Below, piece after piece: positions 45,715-53,906 of a DNA stretch of 64,000 nt. The stretch is taken from contig SUUY01000002.1 in assembly GCA_015062285.1 (NCBI GenBank), forward strand, positions 186,001 to 250,000, given 5' to 3'. The notes beneath the pieces are model-generated. The model was not told the DNA's origin, did no database searches, and saw nothing but the letters and a program-made list of their open reading frames with translations. This DNA comes from Alphaproteobacteria bacterium. Its GTDB lineage: Bacteria; Pseudomonadota; Alphaproteobacteria; RF32; CAG-239. A program made the translations under genes and the position numbers. Each line of letters starts with the position of its first letter. The stretch's first letter is position 1.

Positions 45715-45752
45715 TAAAACTGCCAAATCTTAAGATTTGGCAGTTTTATTTT
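45715..45752 (-). terminator. Terminator after the Cys-rich repeat protein gene
   Basis: AAAACTGCCAAATCTT pairs with AAGATTTGGCAGTTTT, a perfect stem, 14 bases after the stop codon. T-rich sequence lies on both sides, so it can work in either direction. Confidence 0.8.
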
Positions 45753-45765
45753 TATGTCTAATGCA

Positions 45766-46638
45766 TTATGGAAGAGACCAAGTACATATTTCAATGGCTC
45801 CGTTATTATTACAGAAGAAGCTATCCATATCAAAATATCCTATTTCGCACATTGAAAACTTATAATACTTGGTGCTATTACCACATCCCGGAGAGCATTC
45901 GGTACAGGTTGCGTTAGAAGGACATGACAATAAGTTGAATCCTTCTTCAGCACAATTTCTGGAAGAGCATATAGCTCCATACTGACATTTTGATGGGCAA
46001 TCATCCCATTCTCCATCGGGTTGACAACCATATTCCGTGCTATTATCTGTTCGGTTGTGACAATTATCCTCGTATGGTTCTTCACATTTTGAGCTACAAT
46101 CATCATAATATCCATCCGGTTTACAGCCATAACCGTTACCTTCATTATGTACACGATTGTGACAATTATCTTCGTATGGTACTTCGCATTTTGATGCGCA
46201 TTGATCATATGTTTTTTCACAGCCCCAATCAGGGTTAATTATATTATGTGTAACCTCATCACAATAATTTCTGCATTCTGTATAATATTCTTTATCTCCA
46301 CTACATTTGCTGCCTACTAAGTAATTTTCACCACTACAGTTATCTTTTGAGTATTTATACTTACTGGTATCACAAATGCAATCACCATAGCATTTTCCGA
46401 CCCATGGAAACGTACCTTTTAGCACACATGACTTGTCTTCAATTTCAAACTCTGTCAACCAACCGTTCGGACAACCACTTTCCCGATTATCAGAGGATAA
46501 TCCTCCATCACTACTCACGTTTGAGCGGTCCATATTTTTTTCCAAATAATCAGGAAGCCAATATACTCCTGCGCAAACATTGCCTGCGGCTATGAGCATA
46601 GCCGTAACAACAGTCATATAAAGAAAATTCCTTTGCAT
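45766..46638 (-). CDS. Exported Cys-rich repeat protein
   Basis: The 290-residue product has a signal peptide cut near VCA and a mature start GVYWLPDYLEK that matches the LPDY start of the protein at 1190. It has about 29 cysteines. The middle carries two 34-residue repeats of the form PYEDNCHNR...YGC.PDG..DDC.SKCE. The order of shared segments (C.CDTS, KTYD.C.SKCE, C.SRNCAEEGF, CPSNATC, NSTKYY) is the same as in the protein at 1190, so they are paralogues. An A/G-rich ribosome site (GGGGG) lies before the ATG. Localisation outside the cytoplasm is well supported; function is unknown. Confidence 0.8.
   Translation of the reverse strand: MQRNFLYMTVVTAMLIAAGNVCAGVYWLPDYLEKNMDRSNVSSDGGLSSDNRESGCPNGWLTEFEIEDKSCVLKGTFPWVGKCYGDCICDTSKYKYSKDNCSGENYLVGSKCSGDKEYYTECRNYCDEVTHNIINPDWGCEKTYDQCASKCEVPYEDNCHNRVHNEGNGYGCKPDGYYDDCSSKCEEPYEDNCHNRTDNSTEYGCQPDGEWDDCPSKCQYGAICSSRNCAEEGFNLLSCPSNATCTECSPGCGNSTKYYKFSMCEIGYFDMDSFFCNNNGAIEICTWSLP
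46052..46192. repeat. Tandem 102-base coding repeat in the Cys-rich gene
   Basis: A 39-base stretch at 46052-46090 recurs at 46154-46192 with four mismatches (for example CGGTTGTGACAATTATCC against CGATTGTGACAATTATCT). The spacing of 102 bases is 34 codons, so the repeat keeps the frame and can expand or shrink without breaking the gene. Confidence 0.75.
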
Positions 46639-46657
46639 AGTCGCCCCCTATGTATAT

Positions 46658-46663
46658 ATTATA
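46658..46663 (-). promoter_or_regulatory. -10 element upstream of the Cys-rich repeat protein gene
   Basis: A perfect TATAAT lies 20-25 bases upstream of the start codon on the minus strand, a short-leader layout like that of the paralogue at 1190. I see no good -35 at the right distance. Confidence 0.4.
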
Positions 46664-46749
46664 ATGGTAACAAAATTAGTAAATTGAGTCAATCAGGAAC
46701 AGAATTATAAATAATATTTAATCAAATTGTAACACTGCATAATTTTATG

Positions 46750-46777
46750 TTGAATTTATTAAGAAAAAGTGTATGCT
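46750..46777 (+). promoter_or_regulatory. Possible serS promoter
   Basis: TTGAAT (46750-46755), a 16-base spacer and TATGCT (46772-46777) lie about 45-70 bases upstream of serS. Confidence 0.4.
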
Positions 46778-46822
46778 AACACCTTGCTGAATAATAAGAA
46801 AACCATGAAAAGGAATTAAAAC

Positions 46823-48097
46823 ATGTTGGATATTAAATTTATTGTCGAAAATACGGATTGGGTTAAAAAATCTTTAGCAAAAAAGGGTTTTGCATCAGAA
46901 AATATCGACAGTTTAATTTCAACATATATAGAAATGAATAAGCTTAAAACATCTTCTCAGTCTTTAGCAGAAGAAAAAAACAAGCTAAGTAACTCAATTA
47001 AATCGGCTACGCCTGAAGAAAGACCTGCAATCATCGCAAAGTCTAAAGAAATTGGAGAAGAGTTTAAAAAACAACAAGAGGAGCTAGCTAAAATAGAAGC
47101 TGAATTTGAATTGCAAATGCTCAAAATGCCAAATTACCCGAGCGAAGACTGCCCTGTTGCTGCAGATGAAAGCGGCAACGTAGTTATTCGTAAAGTGGGT
47201 GAGCCGCGTAAGTTCAACTTTATCCCAAGAGATCATGTAGAACTTATGGAGCTTAATGATTGGGCTGAAATGGAGCGTATAGCTAAAGTTTCGGGTTCAA
47301 GAACATATGCAATTAAAAATGACCTGGCAAAATTAGAGCTTGCAATGCATATGTTGGTTTTAGATAAATTGCGTCAACATGGTTTTACTGTTATTACCGT
47401 GCCGGCAATATCTAAGGAAAAACCTTTATATGGTCAAGGATATTTACCTTTTTCTCGTGATGAAATTTACTATATGCCGGCAGATGATATTTATTTGTCA
47501 GGAACAGCCGAATTAATTTTAAACTCTTTGAGAGCTGATGAAATTTTAACCGAAAACGAATTGCCGATATTATATGCCGGTTTTTCTCCTTGTTTTCGTC
47601 GTGAAGCCGGAGCCGCCGGAAAAGACACAAGGGGGTTGGTTCGTGTACACCAATTTATGAAAACCGAACAATTTGTAATTTGTAAAGATGACGTTGCCGA
47701 AAGTGATAAATGGCATAAAAAATTGTTAGCGATATCCGAAGAAGTTTTGCAAGATTTAGAACTTCCATATCAGGTATTGGATATTTGTACCGGTGATATG
47801 GGTGCTCCTAAGTTTCGCCAATATGATTTGGAAGCGTGGGTTCCAAGTCAAAACTGTTATCGTGAAACACATTCTTGCTCTAATATTACTGATTGGCAAG
47901 CTCGTCGAACAAACTTGCGTTACAGAGCAAATGCCGATGGAAAGGTCAGATATGTTCATACTTTGAATAATACAGGAATAGCTACGCCGAGAGCCTTGGT
48001 TCCATTTATTGAAAACCACCAAAACGAGGACGGAACAGTTAATATTCCGGTTAAGCTGCAACCATATATGGGTGGAAAAACAAAAATCGGAAAATAA
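46823..48097 (+). CDS. serS: Seryl-tRNA synthetase
   Basis: SerS charges tRNA-Ser (and tRNA-Sec where present). The 424-residue product has the N-terminal coiled-coil arm (residues ~30-100, Lys/Glu-rich) and the class II core: TAELILNSLRAD, motif 2 FRREAGAAGKDTRGLVRVHQ, ETHSCSNITDWQARR and motif 3 ATPRALVPFIENHQ with PVKLQPYMGG at the end. AAAAGGAA precedes the start. Confidence 0.96.
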   Translation: MLDIKFIVENTDWVKKSLAKKGFASENIDSLISTYIEMNKLKTSSQSLAEEKNKLSNSIKSATPEERPAIIAKSKEIGEEFKKQQEELAKIEAEFELQMLKMPNYPSEDCPVAADESGNVVIRKVGEPRKFNFIPRDHVELMELNDWAEMERIAKVSGSRTYAIKNDLAKLELAMHMLVLDKLRQHGFTVITVPAISKEKPLYGQGYLPFSRDEIYYMPADDIYLSGTAELILNSLRADEILTENELPILYAGFSPCFRREAGAAGKDTRGLVRVHQFMKTEQFVICKDDVAESDKWHKKLLAISEEVLQDLELPYQVLDICTGDMGAPKFRQYDLEAWVPSQNCYRETHSCSNITDWQARRTNLRYRANADGKVRYVHTLNNTGIATPRALVPFIENHQNEDGTVNIPVKLQPYMGGKTKIGK

Positions 48098-48101
48098 TTT
48101 T

Positions 48102-48126
48102 AAGGGAGTGAACTTCACTCCCTTTT
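48102..48126 (+). terminator. Terminator after serS
   Basis: AAGGGAGTGAA pairs with TTCACTCCCTT and is followed by TT. It overlaps the stop codon of the converging comF gene by two bases. Confidence 0.7.
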
Positions 48127-48844
48127 ATATTACTCGACCTATGGTCAGAAGGTCTATTGTTTTGGCGCCTGACCTTTTTAGTGCAACACTACATTCTTTT
48201 AAGGTTGCTCCTGTAGTGAGCACATCATCTACTAACAAAACTCGTTTGCCTTTAATTGCATCGTAATTTTTTACGCTAAACACATTGTGTACGTTTTTTT
48301 GCCTTTCGACTCCCGATAACTCCACTTGAGGACGAGTGTTTTTGTGGCGTATCAAAGATAAATTATTGCATTTTATTCCACTGATTCTGCTTAGCTCATT
48401 AGCTAAAAGAGCTGATTGGTTGTAACGTCGCTTTAATAGTCTGGTATAATGCAAGGGAACAGGAATAATTACATCTACTCCAGCAGAAAATATATCTTTG
48501 CCAGCAACATACATCATTTTTGCCAATAACTCTGCACTATCAGTCCGATCCTTAAATTTTAAATTCAATATCAAATCTTTAGAATCATCGTTATATATAA
48601 ACGCCGAACGACTGCACCTAAATAAACTTCTTTTATCTTTTAAGCACTTCCCACAAAGAAGTTGACCCTTTTTATCCTCTAAGAACTCAAATGGCTGACC
48701 GCATCTATAACAATATGGCTCAGTAATAAAATGAATCTTTTCCAAACACTCAGAGCAAATTCCCAAGTCATCTTTTAAGACATTTCCACACTTTAGGCAG
48801 CGAGGAGGCAAAAAACAGTTTAAAATATCTTTCAGGATGGACAT
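48125..48844 (-). CDS. comF: ComF-family phosphoribosyltransferase-like protein
   Basis: ComF proteins are needed for natural transformation in several bacteria. The 239-residue product has an N-terminal zinc-binding region with CLKCG, CSEC, CYRCG and CGKC pairs, a central segment with IIPVPLHYTRLLKRRYNQSA, and the PRPP-binding motif VLLVDDVLTTGATLKECS. Its ATG follows the sucD-like stop directly (TAAATG), which suggests coupling. Together with comEC it is consistent with DNA-uptake ability, although other competence genes are outside the window. Confidence 0.92.
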   Translation of the reverse strand: MSILKDILNCFLPPRCLKCGNVLKDDLGICSECLEKIHFITEPYCYRCGQPFEFLEDKKGQLLCGKCLKDKRSLFRCSRSAFIYNDDSKDLILNLKFKDRTDSAELLAKMMYVAGKDIFSAGVDVIIPVPLHYTRLLKRRYNQSALLANELSRISGIKCNNLSLIRHKNTRPQVELSGVERQKNVHNVFSVKNYDAIKGKRVLLVDDVLTTGATLKECSVALKRSGAKTIDLLTIGRVI

Positions 48845-49711
48845 TTAGAGCTCTTGTAGGCGAAGGTGGATTTCGTTTATATTATCGACAACAATTATGC
48901 CGGCATCATTCAAAGCATCTTTTTTATCCTGTGCCGATATATGTCCGCCTGTCATGATATCTCCGGCATACCCCATATTATGGCCAAAAGGAATTATGCT
49001 TCCTGCAACAAAAGCTATTATCGGTTTGGGATTTTTAAGGCTTTTATAAAAGTCAGCAGCAACCTCTTCAAACATCCCTCCCATTTGTCCGATCATAACT
49101 ATCGCTTTAGTTTCAGGATCTTGATGAAATTTCTCTATAACATCAACAAAATCTATACCTATAAGCATATCATCGCCAAGTCCAACAACTGTTGTTTGCC
49201 CCATTCCTGCCCTAGATATTTCTATTACAGCTTCGTATGTCAAAGTCGAAGAACGAGATACAACACCAATATTACCCGCAGAATGAATATTTTCCGGAAA
49301 AATTCCTAATCTTGCTTGCCCCGGTGTAATAATGCCCGGTGTATTAGGTCCAATCAACTTTGTCTTTGATCCTTTTAATACAGAGTTTATTTCCAACATA
49401 TCTTTAAGAGGAACACTATCTGCGATGCATACAACCAGATCCAGTTCTGCCTCTGCAGCTTCTATTACTGCTGATTTTACAAACTGGGCTGGAACATACA
49501 TAACGCTAGAATTAGCCTTTGTTTCAGAGACTGCTTCCTTAACCGTATTATAAACAGGAAGCCCAAGATGCATACTTCCTCCCTTTCCGGGAGTTACACC
49601 TCCAACAAATTTAGTACCATAATCCAGAGATTTTCTAACATGAAATGTAGCTTGAGTTCCGGTTACACCTTGACAAATTGCTTTTGTAGAAGAATCAATT
49701 AAAATAGACAT
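48845..49711 (-). CDS. sucD: SucD-like succinyl-CoA synthetase alpha subunit lacking the active-site His
   Basis: The 288-residue product aligns along its full length with the alpha subunit of succinyl-CoA synthetase: FVGGVTPGKGGSMHLGLPVY, LIGPNTPGIITPGQARLGIF, GVVSRSSTLTYEA and TKAIVMIGQMGG. Key positions are changed. The phosphohistidine of the MGHAGAI motif is Tyr248 (MGYAGDI), and the Glu that positions it (MIGEIGG) is Gln209. GPNCPG reads GPNTPG and SRSGTL reads SRSSTL. A His lies four residues before Tyr248 (FGHNMGY). The gene overlaps sucC by 1 base. Normal phospho-transfer catalysis should not occur, so this is either a modified enzyme or a non-catalytic paralogue. Confidence 0.85.
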   Translation of the reverse strand: MSILIDSSTKAICQGVTGTQATFHVRKSLDYGTKFVGGVTPGKGGSMHLGLPVYNTVKEAVSETKANSSVMYVPAQFVKSAVIEAAEAELDLVVCIADSVPLKDMLEINSVLKGSKTKLIGPNTPGIITPGQARLGIFPENIHSAGNIGVVSRSSTLTYEAVIEISRAGMGQTTVVGLGDDMLIGIDFVDVIEKFHQDPETKAIVMIGQMGGMFEEVAADFYKSLKNPKPIIAFVAGSIIPFGHNMGYAGDIMTGGHISAQDKKDALNDAGIIVVDNINEIHLRLQEL

Positions 49712-50913
49712 TATTCACTCTCCTCCATAGCCTTTACCAAGCAATTTACAGCGTCTTCGGTTGAATCCGCCATAATAATCGGTAGTTTTGACTTTATCAA
49801 AATATCTTTAGCTTCATCTTTGTTTGTTCCCTCAAAACGAACAACTAACGGAACATTCAAACCAACTTCTGAAGCTGCAGAAACTATGCCTTCAGCAATT
49901 AAATTGCAGCGTAAAAAACCGCCCAAAATATTAATTAAAATTCCTTCAACTCTGGGGTTTGTCATAATAATCTTAATACCGGATATAATCTTGTCTTTAT
50001 CTACACCACCTTTTACATTTAGGAAACAAGCCGTTCCAACTTCTTGCTTGCGCAACAAATCCATAACTGCCAGTGCAACACCATCTCCATTTACAATACA
50101 ACCTACAGAGCCCTCAAACTCACTATACCCGAATTTGTATTTGGCAGCTTTAAGTTCTCTTTCAGTGGCTTCATAGTCATCATAGAGTTGAAGTATGTCT
50201 TTATGACGATATAAGGCATTGTCATCAAAGGATATTTTGGCATCAAGAGCTATTAATGTGCCATTTTTTAATAATCCTACAGGATTAATTTCTACCATAG
50301 CGGCGTCAAAATCTAAAAACAGCTGGTGCATTCCATTAATTAGTCGTTTTAAGCTATTAGAACTTTTTTGCGGAAGATGTAAAAATTCCATAACCTGACG
50401 AACCTGTGCCATATTAGTCTTTTTTTCTAAAGTCAACGGAAGACGTAAAATTTTTTCCGGATGATTAATAGCCAGAGTTGTTATTTCTTCATTGATCGTA
50501 GATGCTGCCAATAAGGTTAAAACCGAATGTACTCTATCTACAGCAATACCCAAATAAAAAGATTGTTCTACATTGTTATAGGCTTCTACATATAGGCGAC
50601 TAACAGTTTTACCCTTGGGACCGGTTTGTACTGTAACCAGTGTCGAGCCAAGCATTTGTTCGGCATTTTTAACGATATCAGCACGCTTTTTGATTGTCCT
50701 TACACCTCCGCCACGACCAGTCTTTTCCTCTAAAAAATATCCTTTTTTGCGTGCACCGGATTGAATTTGAGCTTTTAACACCCAAGGGCCTCTTGCAGAA
50801 ACTTTAGAGGCGACTTTTTTAGCTTCCAGAGGAGTATAAGCAACACTGCCCTTAGGGATAGTAATTCCATATTGGCTCAAAATATTTTTAGCTTGATACT
50901 CATGAATATTCAT
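49711..50913 (-). CDS. sucC: SucC-like succinyl-CoA synthetase beta subunit, diverged
   Basis: The 400-residue product begins MNIHEYQAKNILSQYGITIP and has an ATP-grasp domain followed by a CoA-ligase domain, the SucC layout. Conserved parts remain (EINPVG, LDAKISFDDNALYRH, INILGGFLRCNLIAEG). Several catalytic-loop residues differ from the family: the Gly-rich AGGRGKG loop reads SGARKKG, the VSTEGG loop reads AASTINEE and LDVGGGA reads LNVKGGV. It pairs with the altered SucD-like gene downstream and lies after sufE in the same series. The two subunits appear to have diverged together. Confidence 0.85.
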   Translation of the reverse strand: MNIHEYQAKNILSQYGITIPKGSVAYTPLEAKKVASKVSARGPWVLKAQIQSGARKKGYFLEEKTGRGGGVRTIKKRADIVKNAEQMLGSTLVTVQTGPKGKTVSRLYVEAYNNVEQSFYLGIAVDRVHSVLTLLAASTINEEITTLAINHPEKILRLPLTLEKKTNMAQVRQVMEFLHLPQKSSNSLKRLINGMHQLFLDFDAAMVEINPVGLLKNGTLIALDAKISFDDNALYRHKDILQLYDDYEATERELKAAKYKFGYSEFEGSVGCIVNGDGVALAVMDLLRKQEVGTACFLNVKGGVDKDKIISGIKIIMTNPRVEGILINILGGFLRCNLIAEGIVSAASEVGLNVPLVVRFEGTNKDEAKDILIKSKLPIIMADSTEDAVNCLVKAMEESE

Positions 50914-50924
50914 TGGCTACACCC

Positions 50925-51323
50925 TTATAAAATTTCCGCATAATGCTCTATTTTTTTTGTCATTGCCAACAATCCGTTGCGTCGACTTGGTGACAGGTGA
51001 TCACTTAATCCCAGTTTAGCAAAAATATCTTCAACTGCAACTGCTTTAATTTCTGATGGGGATTTGTAATTATAAATCATTAAAACTATTGCTATTAACC
51101 CTTTAACAATCATGGCGTCACTATCGCCGTAAAAAAATATTTTATCATTTTGTTTGTTTGGCACCAGCCAAACTTGTGACTGACATCCTTGTACTTTCCA
51201 TTCGTCAGTATGATACTTGTCTTCTAATGGCGAAAGTTTTTCGCCTAATTCTATAATATAACGATATTTATCTTCCCAACTTTCCAAAAATTCAAAATTT
51301 TCAATAAGTTCTTCTATTGTCAT
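50925..51323 (-). CDS. sufE: SufE sulfur-transfer protein
   Basis: SufE accepts sulfur from SufS and passes it to the SufBCD scaffold. The 132-residue product is counted from MTIEELIENFEFLESWEDKY at 51323, with AAGG upstream; an upstream start would overlap sufT. It has the active-site Cys in VQGCQSQVWL and the SRRNGLLAM end. It lies between sufT and sucC. Confidence 0.95.
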   Translation of the reverse strand: MTIEELIENFEFLESWEDKYRYIIELGEKLSPLEDKYHTDEWKVQGCQSQVWLVPNKQNDKIFFYGDSDAMIVKGLIAIVLMIYNYKSPSEIKAVAVEDIFAKLGLSDHLSPSRRNGLLAMTKKIEHYAEIL

Positions 51324-51333
51324 ATTTTTTGCC

Positions 51334-51765
51334 TTAAAAAAATTCAAACATTGCTCGAGCTTCATCACTCATATTTTCTATTGTCCATGCCGGTTCCCAA
51401 ACCACCTTTACGGTAACAAGTCCTACGCCTTCTATTAATGCAACGGCATCAGCAGCTTGCTGTGGCAAAACCCCTGCAACCGGACAGGTTGGAGCTGTAA
51501 CGGTCATATCTATATCAATATCACCATTTTCTTTTTGCTCAATGCGATAAATTAGCCCCATGTCCCATATATTAATCATAATTTCCGGATCTGACACCGT
51601 TTTTAGAGCATCTATAATATCATCTCTGGCTACATCTATGGTTTTAGAATCAAGTTTTCTACCTGCATATGCAATATAGTCTTGCTTCATGGTTCCGTTT
51701 TCATCAAGACCCATAGCTTTTAGTAATTGTTCTTCCGAATCATTTAGTATTTTATCTTCAGTCAT
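51334..51765 (-). CDS. sufT: SufT-type MIP18/DUF59 iron-sulfur assembly protein
   Basis: The 143-residue product has an N-terminal helical extension and a DUF59 domain with TVSDPEIMINIWDMGLIYRI, the conserved Cys in MTVTAPTCPVAGVLP, and VVWEPAWTIENMSDEARAMF. DUF59 proteins of SUF operons help load iron-sulfur clusters on target proteins. It lies between a transporter gene and sufE in the sufCDS series. Confidence 0.9.
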   Translation of the reverse strand: MTEDKILNDSEEQLLKAMGLDENGTMKQDYIAYAGRKLDSKTIDVARDDIIDALKTVSDPEIMINIWDMGLIYRIEQKENGDIDIDMTVTAPTCPVAGVLPQQAADAVALIEGVGLVTVKVVWEPAWTIENMSDEARAMFEFF

Positions 51766-51775
51766 AAAACTTTAC

Positions 51776-52666
51776 CTACTGTAACAAAATCAAGGAAATA
51801 ATTGATACCAATAGTATCGTTACTGCTTTAAAATTGCAATGATGATATTTCTCAGCATTTTTAAATCTATAATAAATACAATTCCATGCAATTATCCACA
51901 CCGGATATGCAGCCATTATAGCAGATATATAAGCCGGATTGGGGGCATATACCATAGCCGGATTTTTAATTGCATTTAATATGATAATACTTCCTGACAT
52001 CATGAGACCGCCAAACATATATTTAGGAACAAAGATTAGCTTCCAATCACGATGCATAAGAAATTTGGTTATATTGGGAAGTCCGGCAAATAACGAACTC
52101 ATAAAACAATACCAATATACTGACGATGCCAAACCGGCATCAAGTCCTATGGTATTGGCATATTTATTGTTTACATCAATTACAGAATATAAGATTAAAG
52201 CCGGAAGCAGATCCTTAAATGCATTTTTACTTACGGTTCCTGTCCTATTTACAAACAGGGAATACATAACCCCAACAATGCACAAAACAATTAATATGGA
52301 GTGAATTGGTTTATCCAGCATTTCTATAAATTGAGAAGGAGATACGAACCACCAAAAAACCAAAACAAATGCTACAGCAAACGGACGAAGTGCAGCAACT
52401 ATTTCTCCTCCATATACTCTGGCACAGACAAAAGACTTTTTATCACAGTAAGCTACAATCAGACCTTGAAGCGAACTAAGTATCCAAAACCATGGATTTT
52501 GCGGAAGCGGAAACAAGCAGCAAAACGGTAGTAGCAAAAGTGCCGTTAATATTCCTCTATAGCTCATAAGCAAAGATGATGGCATCTTAAATATTTGGTT
52601 CAAATAAATTATAACTCCAACCAACATTCCGCTAATAAGTGCGGCAAGCCACCATAAGTTCTCCAT
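51776..52666 (-). CDS. DMT-superfamily (EamA-like) membrane transporter
   Basis: The 296-residue product has about ten hydrophobic segments arranged as two halves, the layout of EamA/DMT transporters. No substrate-specific motif is seen. It is embedded between sufS and sufT with gaps of 10-13 bases, so it is probably co-transcribed with the SUF genes; a link to cysteine or iron supply is conceivable but only inferred from position. Confidence 0.7.
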   Translation of the reverse strand: MENLWWLAALISGMLVGVIIYLNQIFKMPSSLLMSYRGILTALLLLPFCCLFPLPQNPWFWILSSLQGLIVAYCDKKSFVCARVYGGEIVAALRPFAVAFVLVFWWFVSPSQFIEMLDKPIHSILIVLCIVGVMYSLFVNRTGTVSKNAFKDLLPALILYSVIDVNNKYANTIGLDAGLASSVYWYCFMSSLFAGLPNITKFLMHRDWKLIFVPKYMFGGLMMSGSIIILNAIKNPAMVYAPNPAYISAIMAAYPVWIIAWNCIYYRFKNAEKYHHCNFKAVTILLVSIISLILLQ

Positions 52667-52679
52667 ATTTATTTAGTCC

Positions 52680-53894
52680 TCAAAAAAATGTTTTTGCCTT
52701 TTTTACAGCGGCCACAAAGGTATCAACATCTTCAAAATTATTATATAAACCTAAAGATGCTCGTGCCAATGATTCGTGCCCCATTCTACGGACCAAAGGT
52801 GCAGCACAATGATGCCCTACTCTGACTGAGACACCCTCTTTATCCAATATAAATGATAAATCTTGAGGATGTATGCCTTCTACAGCAAATGAAACTACAC
52901 CTCCCTTGTTTGGAGCTGTTCCAACTTCAATAAATCCTTTTATATCCGCTATTTGCTGATGCATATAAGATGTGATTTTCTCCTCATGAGCTTTAATATT
53001 ATCCATTCCTAAATTCATAAGATATTCAAGAGCTGTTCCAAGACCAATAGCTTGAACAATGGCCGGAGTACCTGCTTCAAAGCGTGCCGGAGGCTCATCA
53101 AAAGTGGTAGTCTGGTAGGTTACAACATTTACCATATCTCCACCAAATTGGTATGGAGGCATAGCATTTAGCAATTCATATTTTCCGTATAAAACACCGA
53201 TTCCCGTAGGACCATATGTCTTATGCCCGGAAAAAGCCAAAAAGTCGCAATCAAGATCTTGGACATCAGTTGGTTCATGAACGACATATTGACAACCGTC
53301 TACTAAAACCTTTGCCCCAACATCATGGGCAGATTTAATCATATCTTTAAGAGGAAAAATTGTGCCTAAAACATTAGACATTCCGCTAATAGCAACCAGT
53401 TTGGTTTTTCCGCTCAGATGACGACAAAACTCTTCACAGTTAAATGAGCCATCATCATTAATCTTAAAAATCTTGAGTTCAAAGCCGATTTCATCTCGTA
53501 ATATTTGCCAAGGGACTAAATTAGCATGGTGTTCAGCCTCAGAAATAAGGACTTCATCTATTTTAGTAAGAAATTTTCTTCCCCAAGTAAATGCTACCAA
53601 GTTAATTGCTTCTGTGGCATTACGAGTAAATACTATTTCTTTTTCTGATTTAGCATTGATAAATTTTTGTACTATTCGGCGAGATTGCTCATATTCAGAT
53701 GTTATTTCTTCCGACAAATAATATGATCCACGATGAACATTGGCATATTTGCCGGAGTAAATATCAACAATTTTATTAATTACGACTTGAGGTTTTTGGG
53801 CAGATGCTGCCGAATCTAAAAAAGTATTTCTTTTGCCGTTGACTTTTTGATGAAGCAGCGGAAAGTCGCGGCGGATTTTTTCTATATCATACAT
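52680..53894 (-). CDS. sufS: Cysteine desulfurase SufS
   Basis: SufS removes sulfur from cysteine as persulfide for iron-sulfur assembly. The 404-residue product has FTRNATEAINLVAF, the HHANLVPW stretch, the PLP-lysine motif FSGHKTYGPTGIGVLYG and the active-site Cys in RVGHHCAAPLVRRMG, the SufS (type II) pattern. It lies 12 bases downstream of sufD. Confidence 0.97.
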   Translation of the reverse strand: MYDIEKIRRDFPLLHQKVNGKRNTFLDSAASAQKPQVVINKIVDIYSGKYANVHRGSYYLSEEITSEYEQSRRIVQKFINAKSEKEIVFTRNATEAINLVAFTWGRKFLTKIDEVLISEAEHHANLVPWQILRDEIGFELKIFKINDDGSFNCEEFCRHLSGKTKLVAISGMSNVLGTIFPLKDMIKSAHDVGAKVLVDGCQYVVHEPTDVQDLDCDFLAFSGHKTYGPTGIGVLYGKYELLNAMPPYQFGGDMVNVVTYQTTTFDEPPARFEAGTPAIVQAIGLGTALEYLMNLGMDNIKAHEEKITSYMHQQIADIKGFIEVGTAPNKGGVVSFAVEGIHPQDLSFILDKEGVSVRVGHHCAAPLVRRMGHESLARASLGLYNNFEDVDTFVAAVKKAKTFF

Positions 53895-53906
53895 ATCGCC
53901 TATCCT

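Noticed and set aside
45715..45752. Inverted repeat as the end of an insertion sequence
   Set aside because: It has the T-rich flanks and position of a terminator and there is no transposase or target duplication.
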